Source: Diphasiastrum complanatum
Lineage: Eukaryota; Streptophyta; Lycopodiopsida; Lycopodiales; Lycopodiaceae
Direction of reading: 5' to 3'
Assembly (NCBI GenBank): GCA_029204225.1
Contig: CM055106.1
Span: 4,748,858 to 4,812,857, forward strand
DNA length: 64,000 nt
The notes under the pieces were generated by a model. That model made no database searches. It saw only the letters and a list, made by a program, of their open reading frames with translations, and had not been told where the DNA came from. This document shows, in pieces, positions 36,101 through 45,450 of the stretch (its first letter is position 1; each line of letters opens with the position of its first letter). A program made the position numbers and the translations under genes.

Positions 36101-39100
36101 CTGTCTACCTAGGAGGAGGTGGATGGAGAGCGTGTGCACGGCCAGGATGTATTGCTAGCGTGAGGCAGGAGATGGCTGAGAGCCTAGGCGGTGGTATGGG
36201 ACGCCGTCTGGGATGGAGGTCGGATCCAGCTTGATACGGTCACAGGCCAGGGCACGGTGGGTGGACCCGGATTAGGTCCTATGGCGGGGTGGAACGTGAA
36301 TCGTTCGGTCTCTTGTGGTTAACCGGCACCTGGAGGTTTGCAGTAAGTAAGTTTATAACAGTGACTCTGCTCAGCTACCTGACATAAATCTTGTTGAAGT
36401 AGGGACATCTCACGTACCACAAGAGCAACACAGTGGGAGTCCTCATATGCTGTGTGTGATCGTAGTGTGGTGGGCATGTAGCACAAAAGGCGATAGTATC
36501 TCCCTCGAATCTCATAGTATACAGGGATAAAATGCTCCTCAGACTCCACCTCACCCAAAGAGCATAAATGCCATATCCACTCCTCTCTTGAAATACCGTG
36601 GAACCTCCCAATCTCAATAGCCAACTGATGTGATGATACGTGGAGCTAGCCCAACGTAAATTTGATGCTATGTGATAATCTTGAAGGAAGATCTAGGATG
36701 GAAATACCAAATGACTCAAGGAGGAGGTGAGATGCCTGAGAAAACCATGACAACTTGTATAGCCTTGATCATGGAGAGAATGTGAGGAAGCAAGTGCTAT
36801 TTGTGTATATCTCCTCTATGTTGCTGGAAGTGCTTGAAGTCTTTGAATATATGCGATAAGCTAAAAAGTTACATCTATTTGTATAGGTGGAACATCAAAT
36901 TGTGAGGAGGAAAGACAGGTACACCATGTCTCTGCTGCATATAAGTCTGTAGGGGTGACAATGGTGTCAAAAAGTCAACACTTACTTCGAGCATCCCGAA
37001 TGGACTTCCGGAAGCAAAACCGCTCAAGTTGAACAATCGGAAACAACCCAAGACTCTCTCATAAAGAGCCATCATTGCTTGCCCTGATCTGGAGACTGGC
37101 ACTAACTTTCAAGGTCATCTGTTTTAGAAGGATCCTTGTCTCCTCACTGTTGTTGCTACAATAATAAAACTTTGATCACTTTTCATGCCTGTTATTGGAA
37201 CAAGTTCTGAGTGTCGGCTTCAAAATCTTATTGTTGAAGTTCACTGCCAGTTTGCATGATAGTCATGGTCATACTTTTCTTCTTCCATAGTGGTTACATG
37301 TGCAATAAAGGAGCCAAAGTGTCTAGGCCTCAGATTTTAGAGCTTAATTAGCAAACACACTCTTTAGAATGTCTGAATTCTGTTACAATAAATTTTCAAC
37401 CAAATCCTCATACAGACCTTTTCCTTTGTGATAGTCAGTAACATATGCTTTTGGATCCTCCACCGAGTGAGTTTCGCTTCATACTTGTTTCATGGACGGA
37501 CAGTAGAGCTTCATTTTCTACAGGGAGTTCTTAGTTCATGAGAAGCTTGTTGTCTCCTGAAAGAATGTTAAATCAATAAAGCTAGAAGTTGCCTGACTTT
37601 TTGGCCAAAGTATGTTGTGTTTTCTGGATGTTATTATGGGACACAAAGCACAAGCGACAGCAACTCTGTAGGAGTCTATCTTATGTATGGAGTGCATATA
37701 CTGTTCTAACCCTTTAAGGTTGGCTTAGATTTTGCTTTTGATTGTTTATGATGTTAAAGTTATTCATTAACAGGTTATCTGAAGAAGGGTAATTTGCTGG
37801 TTTTCTATAATATTTCATACGTGCTTAACATAGTTAGAATATTAGAACAGTGTCTATTCCACGTCATCTTTACAATACGGTCCTTGTGTTGATCTTTACT
37901 GGTTTTGCCAATCTGAAATCGTGTTCTGTTCAAAGCAGTTACTTGCAAGTTCTTTCTTGGATAATTTTTATTTTTTAATTCCAATTACTGGTTCCTGGTC
38001 ACTGATAATTTTGAACATTGGACTTGCAGATCATGATTGGGATACTTTTCTTTTTGTTTGAATTTTTTGATGATCAATTGCTGGCCTTTATGGTCCTCAC
38101 CCTCGTTTGGCTCTGCGAGCTCTTCACGATGATCAGGTCAAATCTGGCTGCTTCATCTATGGTGCATCATCATATAAGCTCTTTAATACCAGCCATCTTA
38201 TTGTTGAAACTCTTTTGCACTGCAGTGTGCGGACACCGGTTTCAATGTTATATTTTCCTCGATTTTTCTTCCTTTACTTCATGGTGTTCCATGTCTACTT
38301 TTTCTCTTATCCTTATGGTATGTACAGCCTTCCTTAACACTCTTGTTATGTATTGAAGTGGCTTGTAATTTTAGTGATTTTTCCTGTTACAGAGTGAGGG
38401 ATTGAGAATGCCACTTGATATGCTTCAATGTAATTGCTACTAGATCAAAGAATGCCCATGTACATTGTGATTATAGTAGTATGAAGGTGCTAGAAACTGG
38501 CTACGCTTCATCCTGAAAAATGTAGAAAGTACAACATGCTGAAGCGGTATTTTCAAGTGTCAATTCATTGTCTGTGGGGAAGTTGAACTTTGTGGTTCTT
38601 TATCTCTTCTTCAACAGGACTGAGTTGTATGGATCTTATGTGGCAGGGTTCTCCTATCTGGCTTTTTCTGCCACAGCTGCTTTCATGCAGCATTTGATAC
38701 TTTACTTCTGGAATCGCTTCGAGGTGAAGCCAGGCTCTAGTAACTTTCTGTTCTTAGAGAATCTCGTTATGATTACATTGTGAATTCTTGTGTCTGCAAG
38801 ATTATGACTGGTTCTCGTACGATGCGTTTAGAATTCAGTACAATCACAAAGATACAATTGTTTGAAGCAGGTACCAGCACTACAATCCTTCTTGCGTCGA
38901 AGAGCTTTGTTACAACAACAAGGTTTGCAAATTACCTCATCCGCAATCCTTACTTCCACTCTTCAGGTTGCTAGGTTAAATCAAAGTGGTGTTCTCCTCA
39001 TGGGAAGAAGTGGTGCTGCCCACCAACCTGAGAACAATATCCCTGTGCAAGCAGTTAGTGGTCCAAATGCAGAGGAAAGTACCATTTCTCAAGAACCAGG

Positions 39101-39686
39101 TGGAATGGTTGGTGCTTCCTTGGATATTAGCGGGAGTTCCTCATCACAAAATCAGTCACCAGTTGAAGATGTTCTTCATGCTGGCGATTTTAATACCAGA
39201 AGTCATAGTGCCTATGATGGTTCAAATGGAAGGACAATGAATCAGGGAAATAATGGCAGGGGCGATCCTCTGATTGATGCTTCGTTTGAGAATGGATCAA
39301 CTCAAAATGACAATACACCTAATAGCTTAGGTGTTGATAGACAGTCTGGTATTGTTGATGTAAGGGACAATCTTTCAGGAACGGCTGATCAGTTGTCACA
39401 CACTCATGTGCACATGTCAACTGGTATCGGCACTGATAGGATGCAACCTCAGCCATTTGCAGTTGGTTCTATGCTACCATGGATTTTAGGTAGCCCTTCT
39501 ACAACCTTATTTAGTTTTTTTCCAGTTTCGCAAGACTCAAGTGGCCAAGATCCAGCTTCCACCGATAACGTGGGGCATGAAGACCAGGTGAATACTGCAG
39601 GGACTAGGTGGACTAGTGCAAGTAATCAAGGAACAGGATTAAGGCAAAGACATGGTTTGATTGCTGAGGAAAGTGAGAGCAGATGA
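21024..39686 (+). CDS. Membralin family protein, nine exons, N-terminal part not found
   Basis: Exons at 21024-21118, 26033-26112, 26676-26759, 27947-28063, 28426-28511, 38030-38136, 38226-38317, 38647-38723 and 38871-39686 have AG/GT borders with compatible phases and total 1554 nt (517 codons plus stop). The product matches membralin (TMEM259): a lumenal segment (NISISAQNDCFGNRWQQFL), then several hydrophobic segments, including FVFFTTTMSVSFTLRETQAR, FVPIMIGILFFLFEFFDDQL and FLYFMVFHVYFFSYPYG. Animal membralin is an ER multipass protein linked to ER-associated degradation; the plant role is inferred only. Plant homologues have roughly 270 further N-terminal residues, and I could not find those exons upstream. 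Introns of 4.9 and 9.5 kb are filled with mobile elements. No frameshift or stop is seen, so the gene may be functional if the 5' exons lie further left. Confidence 0.88.
21210..21870 (+). mobile_element. LINE relic, 3' end of ORF2
   Basis: Plus-strand frames carry LLDTFNIPM, QGQLGVKPDYY and then, after stops and a frame change, RICQRCLLGEIESEEHFIFI with CPIYYEICGRYCCLFR. These match the relics at 6.0-6.6 kb (-) and 36.3-36.6 kb (-). The Cys-x2-Cys...His...Cys pattern is typical of the zinc segment after the reverse transcriptase of plant LINEs. Truncated at the 5' side with several stops. Confidence 0.55.
22600..23400 (+). pseudogene. LINE ORF1-like relic
   Basis: Reading across frames gives a helical, Lys/Glu-rich part (QALANKLEYDKSEIKTWAV) followed by IKILNIRVTGVPYTQNET and KFNTLDKKRKVLQQRESSKA. 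This order resembles L1-type ORF1 nucleic-acid-binding proteins (coiled coil, then RNA-binding region). Stops and frameshifts are frequent. A similar relic lies at about 45.1-45.4 kb. Assignment is tentative. Confidence 0.35.
26033..28511 (+). CDS. Membralin exons 26033-26112, 26676-26759, 27947-28063, 28426-28511
   Basis: These four exons encode WQQFLIDNFVGYDTVLMNSL, MYNFQTKELYNLNYLQESGG, a hydrophobic stretch (YIVFKFGVLIMSLFVFFTTT) with SFTLRETQARMLKFT, and VQLQHHARHRLPTYRLIFVH with FESLVFVP. Donors are GTGAGT, GTTGGT, GTCTGT and GTGAGC. Intron phases are 1,1,1,1 and then 0 at 28511, which keeps one frame through all four. The third and fourth exons carry the most conserved membralin signature, the first transmembrane segment and the following basic loop. 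Confidence 0.9.
30196..30800. repeat. Palindrome-rich patch with GTTCCG/GTTCTG motifs
   Basis: Short inverted repeats occur at about 30208-30229 (GTTCTGGA...TCCAGAAC), about 30761-30776 (CGGAACG CA CGTTCCG) and about 30789-30806 (AGCGGAT...ATCCGCT). The motif resembles the hairpin region at 14.75-14.82 kb. Confidence 0.5.
31330..31480 (+). other. Gypsy untranslated leader
   Basis: GGCAGCCATGGACAATACCA (31350-31369) matches the same position in the relic at 15.44 kb, and the pyrimidine-rich stretch before the gag ATG is also similar. No copy of the LTR start (TGTTAGGGACCC) is visible upstream, so the 5' LTR seems lost or replaced. Confidence 0.5.
31481..33043 (+). CDS. Chromovirus gag-protease
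   Basis: An intact 520-codon frame. Residues about 75-210 form a retrotransposon gag domain (ALTWWQDIRG, FCKAFKAAFLPI, PLDQYLQEFQ). A zinc knuckle C288-x2-C291-x4-H296-x4-C301 packages RNA. A retropepsin-like segment follows with the active site at 364-366, written D-D-G rather than the common D-S/T-G, then VILGEEWFYER (normally VILGMDWL). It ends at a TAA that overlaps by 10 nt a frame encoding reverse transcriptase in the -1 frame, so one indel probably broke an original gag-pol frame. The ATG at 31481 is supported by the matching start in the 15.57-kb relic. Same strand as the host gene. Confidence 0.88.
   Translation: MEPTPTTQPMSPVHKATVSASVLDPDALMLAINSLQQQIVDMQAKHSRDQQDLKELTQLRQLVHQPLFTPEVFAGEKKDRTPEAVLQWLDRWNSHFSMHDSSEDNKINLAVMYLRGKALTWWQDIRGKPEVPRNWEDFCKAFKAAFLPILDDFEFYRQYAPIHMGNRPLDQYLQEFQEVYSRLATRVDPLLVKLHFILGLPRDYQLEVRRNQPLTLEDAVRFARIYDDTRTMAKPETGFLPDVKGKRPFFPKKSKDKAREGASGSGKLKKRSTLDQDTFMKARSDNLCFNCMEPGHVAKECPKKRKAKGASFKTPGNSSISSVDLSFAGNSVHEHCCFNTAVFGPHDLIRMKGVGGQAVTVLFDDGSTHNFINANLLQKLKVETRQSDHRYTMKLATGAESQVWDRIVPHLPIEIQAYKDKLDFHIMNLDRVDVILGEEWFYERNESMKKNYVTHSLSFLHNGSLIELNGNVDISTPYMLSALETVKCIDIVDCSSYLYWLKDFTYHEKRSLQFYNLQWN
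33034..33888 (+). CDS. Chromovirus reverse transcriptase
   Basis: The frame first opens at 33034 with GTG; no true start is expected because this was part of a polyprotein. Recognisable Ty3/gypsy RT motifs are KSPWGAPVLLVDKKDGG, CVDFKKLNKLT, FTKIDLRSGYHQIRI, LPFGLTNAPATFQQMMN and the catalytic YLDD at about 33655-33666. It then runs into the connection region (GLEIDPNKVRQVREWPIPK) and stops at a TAA (33886-33888), where a short deletion has also removed the usual start of the RNase H tether. It makes cDNA in cytoplasmic virus-like particles in active relatives; here it cannot be joined to RNase H without interruption. Confidence 0.9.
   Translation: MELMSNNLKKENSPEGEIFRKLRQEFNDVFPEQLPEGLPPSRGVDHGIKLIPSSSPISLYPYRMSTTEEDEVYRQLQNYLKMGHVRPSKSPWGAPVLLVDKKDGGTHLCVDFKKLNKLTIKNHYPLLRMDELVDRLHGAKYFTKIDLRSGYHQIRIKTEDIEKTGFRTRYGHYDFLVLPFGLTNAPATFQQMMNDLLRPYLGKFVIVYLDDILIYSKTLEEHLRTVLKLLRQEKLFANESKRVFFQKRLLYFGHIILDHGLEIDPNKVRQVREWPIPKTIREVK
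33892..34360 (+). pseudogene. Chromovirus RNase H, interrupted
   Basis: In a frame different from the RT, it reads SFENLKYCVTTAPILHL, then ETDASDYAIGTVLYQDG, ESKKLDLAQRRYSTYDKELF and TIVTDHRALNIL, carrying the D, E and D of a Ty3/gypsy RNase H. A frameshift near 34240 moves the C-terminal motif (FHYDIECRKGTSNSVADAL) to another frame, and a TAG follows at 34358-34360. Confidence 0.82.
34361..35885 (+). pseudogene. Chromovirus integrase with C-terminal chromodomain, interrupted
   Basis: The zinc-binding HHCC part is intact (ILHECHDSPCARHPG...CAQCQVNKA, about 34632-34790). The DDE core has D in SMDFVVGLP and D in IVSDK, then a frame change near 35040 and a stop. The Glu region continues at about 35100-35290 (SDGQTERTNQSMADMLRAY), followed by a TAG and another frame change. 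The last frame (to 35885) carries the GPFRIVKKLHRNAYQLELP motif and a chromodomain-like end (VTEYLVCWKGSSEDDDTWE). Chromodomains of plant chromoviruses are thought to steer insertion towards particular chromatin. That end places this element in the chromovirus branch of Ty3/gypsy. Confidence 0.87.
35900..35912 (+). promoter_or_regulatory. Chromovirus polypurine tract
   Basis: AAAGGAAGAGGGAA directly precedes the TGTTAGGG start of the 3' LTR. Confidence 0.75.
35913..36330 (+). repeat. Chromovirus 3' LTR (right end approximate)
   Basis: It starts TGTTAGGGACCC after the purine tract. The relic LTR at 15166 is colinear with it. A possible promoter (GTATACAAGGGGAGGAGG) lies near 36065. The right boundary is a guess, since no second LTR or target duplication was found. 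Confidence 0.7.
36331..37000 (-). mobile_element. LINE relic, 3' end of ORF2
   Basis: The minus strand carries MAIEIGRFHGISREEW and SLGEVESEEHFIP with VYYEIRGRYYRLL, matching the copies at 6.0 and 21.6 kb. The CxxC pair is damaged here. It lies directly downstream of the chromovirus LTR, in opposite orientation to the host gene. Confidence 0.5.
38030..39686 (+). CDS. Membralin exons 38030-38136, 38226-38317, 38647-38723, 38871-39686
   Basis: These encode the C-terminal membrane part: IMIGILFFLFEFFDDQLLAF with VLTLVWLCELFTMI, SVRTPVSMLYFPRFFFLYFM with VFHVYFFSYPYG, and GFSYLAFSATAAFMQHLILY with FWNRFE. The last exon (271 codons plus stop) begins VPALQSFLRRRALLQQQG and continues as a hydrophilic tail rich in Gly, Ser, Asn and Gln, probably disordered, with one more hydrophobic patch (VGSMLPWILGSPSTTLFSFF). 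The tail is open to TGA 39684-39686. No AATAAA signal is apparent in the following 400 bp. Confidence 0.9.
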
Positions 39687-42600
39687 CATATTGCAATCAA
39701 GGTTTTTGCAATCTTATGTGCTGTCACTCACACAAGCCAGTGTAACTAGAGAAGACAATTTTTGGGGGAATGCATTTACATGCTGTTGACTTCAAATTGT
39801 CACATAAACTGGAGGGCACTTGGTCTTGAGCTTTCACCTGCACAGACGTGTACACTAATTTTCATGATGTCCGTTGATTTTTTGTGCTTGTGGGCTCATC
39901 GTCAGCTCCTTCCTATATATCATATACTTCTAAAGCCTTAGATGCAGCTGTCACAAAAATTTAGCAATGCCAATTGAACATTATTAAAGCAATGACCAAG
40001 TTGCAAGAACCTTGTAGAGTGTTGCTTCTACAAGAGGGCAGTGGATCTTTGGCTCTAACATGCTGAATCTCAGGAAGATGAAAGGAACAATGTAGTGCAA
40101 GCGAGCTCATTGTGCAGACATTGGGGCCTTCGGCTCGCTGTAGGGTGATCACCCAAAAGATCTGTAAGTCTTCAACGTTTTGGTGAAGACCTCTGTTATG
40201 AGTCAAGAATCTGATCATGCTCTTTTCAAACTCATTGATAAATTCTAGTGCTCCAAAGAAACCATTATTTTGCATTGGAGATTATGTATATTTTCTTTCA
40301 TCTTCATCTGTTTCCAAGAACCAACTCGTAAGTGTATTATGAATGAGTAGCAGCTATTACATCAATTTGTTTCTTCCTTTTGACCAAGAAAAGTGCAACC
40401 ATTGACTCAAGTTTTGGACTCAAGTGTGTGGCCACATACTTAAGGTTTGATGTTGTTATATAAAGATATAAAATTCTCCTCAATATAACAGATGAAAAGT
40501 GGTCAAACAGCTGATTTATCTTTATTTCTGTCTTCTCTACCTAGGGATTTGCAGCAGTGGAGGTTTAAAATAGGATAGGCTCACCTTGAGGTCTGGAGTT
40601 CAATTTTACCCCAGCGAACATACAAGATAAAAAATTATGATAAAACTCCAAACTTCTTTGTTATAAAAAACTTTTCCAAGACCTTCATTTATAATTTCAA
40701 GGAAAAGCATCTTTTTCTGCTGCAACAGAATGTAAGAAAGGAAGAAGGTACTTGAATGGAAATGACTCTGGCTCCTCTTGCGATATGTAGGGAGAATGTG
40801 AGTTTTTAGTATGAATTATATTGAGTGTTGGAGAGAAGAAAAATAAGTTTGAGTCAGTAATAACATTTCGAATTTTTTTTCTCTATCTCCTGTTGTGGCT
40901 TAACTTTATGAAATTCAACTGATCTTTATTGTTCTGGTTCACCATATGAGATTTTAAAAAAGTGTGCATTTACTATTGATTTTATCCACTTCGTGCATTA
41001 TTCTTGTACAGTATTATGTAGTTGTTGCAAAGCTTTGCTTGCATAGACATCTTTCCCATGGCCTGCATTTTTTGTGTTTTTGAGCAACTTTTACAATATT
41101 CTTCTCTGTTTTGATTCTTGTTGTTGTACGAGTGTTTTACCATCAACAATATGGCACCATTGTCAGAGCAGCCTTTTCATTTTTTTCAGGTTTGATGATT
41201 TATTGGTTGTAAGAAATCATGCCTCATGGCAAAATATATAACTGGATGTTGCATGGACATGAAACGTTGATAGCTATAAAGGCCTCCACACCAATTAATA
41301 AAGGTTCATCAAGCTCCATCCGGCTTCTTCCGAAATAATACCGTCGATGCTAAAGTGCATGTAGTTAGGACAATTTTTTTATTATTGGGACGTTGTCATT
41401 TCATTTGGGTCCACGAAGTTGTAGTCATTACACGTAAGTCCCATTTGTGGTTCCTTGAGATCATTAAGGCCTTTGGTCATTATTGTAGGTCATGGGGTGT
41501 CAAGTAGGTCTTCCTCAATTGGAGAATATGTCTCACGATGATATGGACTCCAGCTCTAAGTAACGATGATGGAATAGTAGCTACACTTAATTTAAGGCTG
41601 TCTCTGTTGATAGCTTTTGATTTAGACTTAGTTGTAGGTAATTTTTTTGAGTAGATTCCTTTGGAAAACCTGCTATTTGAACTCTTATCGTCTGCTTATT
41701 CTTCATTGCATTGAGACCTTAGGGGATTGATGTTCAATCTACATTTTGCTATTTATTTTCACACTGTATGAGAGTTCTTGAGTGACTTTGCATGCATATA
41801 TATGTTCTCAACTTGATATTTAAGCACTTTTCAGGGCAAGAGACAGTGTGGTAAATATTCACTTGATCTGCTTGTAAGCTTGTAGCATATTGGCACCATC
41901 TGCTACAATGAAAAATTAGCCAACTGATGGTATGTTATTTCAGTTTTTGTAATTTGGGAAATTGTACCTCCATCCATTGCACGATTATGTAGACTATTAT
42001 GGTGTGATGTGGCAAGTTTTCAATCTATCACTTTTGTGAAGGCTGCTGCTATGTTGCCTTATTTTATAGCATAACTATATTGATCTGATGACACTACCAT
42101 CTTCAACACTTGAAGCTCATCCTGTCTTTTAACTTAAATCACGCTTTTGTTATCTCTTCTTTTGATCCATGTCTTGTTGTTTCATAACGTACGCCTTATT
42201 TTCAAACCAAAATAACTTGATTCTGGATGAACGAGTTAGTTTTTGAGTGTAGGAGCCATTATGAGGCTAAATATTTCAAGCGACCTTCAGTGCTGCAACT
42301 ATTCTCAGGGTACATGAAGGACCAATCGACTGACTTTCTTCTAATATTTCACTATGCCATGCACATCTAGCATATGCTACTTGGAATCATCAGTCAATTG
42401 AGCCTTGACATGTCTGGTTACTGGCAAAAGTTTAATGTGAACAGCAGCAATACACATTCCTTTGGTACTGACATGGTTGTTTCTTATATAATAGCTACAC
42501 TTCAAGAGGCGCCACATTCTTAATGGGTGGAGGTTGCTATTTTTCATGTTTTTCACACTACAGCAGCTATGAGTCATTCATTATCAAATCGGTGATCTTG

Positions 42601-44130
42601 TTGCCCAAGCATATCTTTTCTGCTACTTTGCTTGATCTGTACAGTATCATGCTTGGTGTCTGATCTATGACAAGCTCGGGACCAATTACGGGCAACCATG
42701 AAAGTTATATCAAATGATGCTTCTACTTCATAACACTTTATAGAGCCTCAATATAACATACGTCAACAGTCAAAAGAGCTTCTCTGATGATTGGAATCAT
42801 TTTAGTTTTTTTGATACAGAAATGATTGAGCAAGAAATGAAATTTAGAATCTCAATTTGAATTGTTGGTCAATATGAATCAAACCATATAAGTTCCAACA
42901 AAATTGAAGGGCGATTCTTAGTAACTATGCAAAATAGGCGTAGCTCATGAAATCTAAAAAGTAATTAGCTATGCAAGAATATTTTTTTTATTTGACTCAG
43001 TGAGAAGAGTTTTGACTATAATGTGCAAGTAGAATCTGCAAAGACTACCTTTTAAGCATTATAATTAGATTTACTTTAGGTTGCTAATGAATGATCTGTT
43101 GACCTTTATTGGACAATGTAGAAGCTAGTTATGGAGCTCTTTGATACATATGTGACATGCCCAATTAGGAAGACATCTATTTAGATCGACAGGGAGCAAT
43201 ATAGGGATTTTCAATTCAATTGGTTTTAGCCAAATATGTTCAGCAGAAGGGGCCAATGGACTTTGATGAGGCAAGGGACTTCACAAGTGTAGTTCCTTAA
43301 GGACGGATACTCCCAACCACATCCAATCTACTGACATTGAGGCCCCAGCTGAATTGAGTGGCCCCTATTATGCTAGATGTTTAATTAGTAATTGAAAATA
43401 ACTACAAAAAATCTTTGCAGAAGTTGAATTTAAGTCTCGACTCAATTGCTGAAGCTTCACATGCATGCTTTGAAACTGCGTGCATGCTGATCGAAATCTT
43501 TAACTAATTCTACGGAAGTTAATAAGTATTGCTTACATATAAGCTAGGAAATTTGACTTGAAATTCTAGCAGTTTGTATTTGGTAGCTGAAGGCTGCAGC
43601 CTATCGAAAGAGGACATGCAGATGTTATGTTTCACTTATAATAAGATTCCTGTGGTACATGCAGATTTTATATTTCACTTAGAATAATATGGTAGATCCA
43701 TGCATTAGTATACCTTACTATGGCAGCAATGGAGAAGGGAACTCCATATTTGGTCCTTGATGCAAGATCAAGGACATGAAAAAAATCTGTGCTTTCTAAG
43801 ACAAATGAGCAAGAGTTATGCCAATGGTTATGCAACAAGCTGCTCCTAGTGCTTGGCTCATAAAATTTATTTTGATCTCTTGTATATTGGTCTCTTTGTG
43901 AGAGCAAGCTCTCTCCTCGTCTTCAATTACCCTATCGATTGAAATGCTCTCATTTTTTAGGATTCTCCCTTGGAATTGCAATATGTTCCACTAGCTCATT
44001 TCATGGAGCTTTATTTAAATTGAGGAAGCTCAAGTTCATCATTTTGTGTGTTGCATCCATGCCATGGAAGACTTGAAAGGCTAAACTTGACGGGCCCACT
44101 CATGGCCATGAAGTTCAACAAAGTGATGAC
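39687..44130. other. Unassigned region downstream of membralin
   Basis: The first few hundred bases should include the 3' UTR. Beyond that I see no gene. A minus-strand open frame near 43668-43981 has no recognisable motif and is not called. Confidence 0.5.
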
Positions 44131-44136
44131 TATATC

Positions 44137-44158
44137 ATATATATATATATATATATAT
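44137..44158. repeat. (AT)n microsatellite
   Basis: Eleven AT dinucleotides. Confidence 0.9.
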
Positions 44159-44277
44159 GTTTGTTTGTCACATTTGTGCGTATGCATGGGGTAGGATGCA
44201 TCCTCACCCTACTCTTCCTATGTCACACCTAAGGAATGTAGGGTGGGCTAACAACACCCTTTTACACACTCACACAC

Positions 44278-44398
44278 ACACTCTCTCTCTATCTATCTAT
44301 ATCTATATCTATATAGATATAGATAGATAGACTTCCTCCTGCGATGGATAGATAGATAGACATGGATAGATAGATAGACAGATAGATAGATAGATAGG
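44278..44398. repeat. Compound TCTA/TAGA microsatellite forming an inverted repeat
   Basis: CT and CTAT repeats are followed by their complement ATAGATAG with a centre at CTATATAG (about 44313). Further GATA-type repeats interrupted by short non-repeat pieces follow up to 44398. The whole could fold into a long hairpin. Confidence 0.85.
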
Positions 44399-44410
44399 CT
44401 TCGTCCTGCA

Positions 44411-44872
44411 ATGGAGATGGCGCCCCCCCCAGATGCCCCCCCCCCCAATCCCTCTCCTTCCCTTCTTCCATGGCAAGAAAAGCGAAGGGGAGTCCATGCT
44501 GCCCCTCTCGCCCTTCCCTCCCTACTCCTGCCTCTACCTCCGCTCCCCCTTCCTCTGCACCCCCTCTGTCCGTTGTGGAAGACCTACCCTCCCCATGCTG
44601 CGAAATGCCTGGCCGCTATTGCACCTGAACTTGTGCCCCCTCCTGCTGTTGCGGAACTGTCCGCTCCCCCTGCTGCGGAATGCGTGGCCACTGTTGTATC
44701 TGAATCTGCTGTGGACCCTGGCTACGCACCCCCTACTGTTTCTGCCTCCTCTAATGTTGCAGATACGCTGCCTCCTCACACCCCATCTGCAGTTGTCACT
44801 CCCTTTCTCTCTGCAGTGGATTATTCTACCATTAAAGTCTTCGAGATCTTTCTCGCCTATGAACTGAAGTAG
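44411..44872 (+). CDS. Proline-rich low-complexity open frame, doubtful
   Basis: 153 codons from an ATG immediately after the microsatellite, rich in Pro, Leu, Ala and Val, with a C-rich base composition. A second frame is also open over the same interval, so openness is weak evidence. A loose repeat (CHYPPAVAE-like, PAAECVA) is visible. It lies just upstream of LINE ORF1-like debris on the same strand (45.07 kb) and might have been the N-terminal part of that ORF1. No function assigned. Confidence 0.2.
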   Translation: MEMAPPPDAPPPNPSPSLLPWQEKRRGVHAAPLALPSLLLPLPPLPLPLHPLCPLWKTYPPHAAKCLAAIAPELVPPPAVAELSAPPAAECVATVVSESAVDPGYAPPTVSASSNVADTLPPHTPSAVVTPFLSAVDYSTIKVFEIFLAYELK

Positions 44873-45069
44873 CTCAAAGTAGAGGTCCAATTATTGAAAA
44901 CAAAAGTTTCTCACCTACGAGAAAAAAATCATTGGCTGCGGACATTATTTACGTGAGGCCACTCCTCCAATTCATGGTGATGTTGCGTCAAAGATCTAGG
45001 GTTAAACCCAACATAAGGAATCTACCAAAACGTGGGCGTCACTCCTCAAAAATGGCAACGAAGGTAACC

Positions 45070-45440
45070 ACATGTTGAATTTCATTGCTGCCACTTTATC
45101 AGAAGAAAAATTGAGAACAAAGATCGCATAATGTTAGAGTCCGTGGCATTTCTGATACCCAAAATGCATTACAGGAAGCAAGTAACTTTTTGAACACTAT
45201 GTTGTCCCATCATGGCAATGTAATCGATAAAGTTTGGCGTCCAAAGAAAGATAATGCCACGCACGCAGATCAGTACTCCATCTTAAATCCAAACTCAAGG
45301 GCATCAAAATCTACTTGGATGATGACCTTACCTTTATTTAGGTGGAAGAATGTCAAAGAGCTTTTCATGAAGCTCGTGAGGAGGGCAAAATTGTTATTTA
45401 TAGATATGGACATGTTAAATACATTGATTGCAAGTCATAC
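45070..45440 (+). pseudogene. LINE ORF1-like relic
   Basis: Across frames it reads RVRGISDTQNALQEASNFL, then LKGIKIYLDDDLTFI and FHEAREEGKIVIYRYGHVKY. The middle motif resembles the C-terminal RNA-binding part of L1-type ORF1 proteins and parallels the relic at 22.9-23.4 kb. Several stops and frame changes. Confidence 0.35.
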
Positions 45441-45450
45441 TAGGTAGCCG

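Larger units (their letters stand above)
28512..38029 (+). other. Membralin intron, 9.5 kb, hosting a chromovirus
   Basis: The intron splits the transmembrane segment ending FESLVFVP from IMIGILFF. It contains a gypsy element in sense orientation (about 31.3-36.3 kb) and a LINE relic (about 36.3-37.0 kb, -). The stretches 28.5-31.2 and 37.1-38.0 kb hold no gene I can support. Confidence 0.8.

Noticed and set aside
43668-43981. Two overlapping minus-strand frames
   Set aside because: No recognisable family, short, and mutually out of frame; not enough to call a gene.
44289-44497. Minus-strand Ile/Tyr/Ser-rich frames
   Set aside because: Translation of the TATC/GATA microsatellite.
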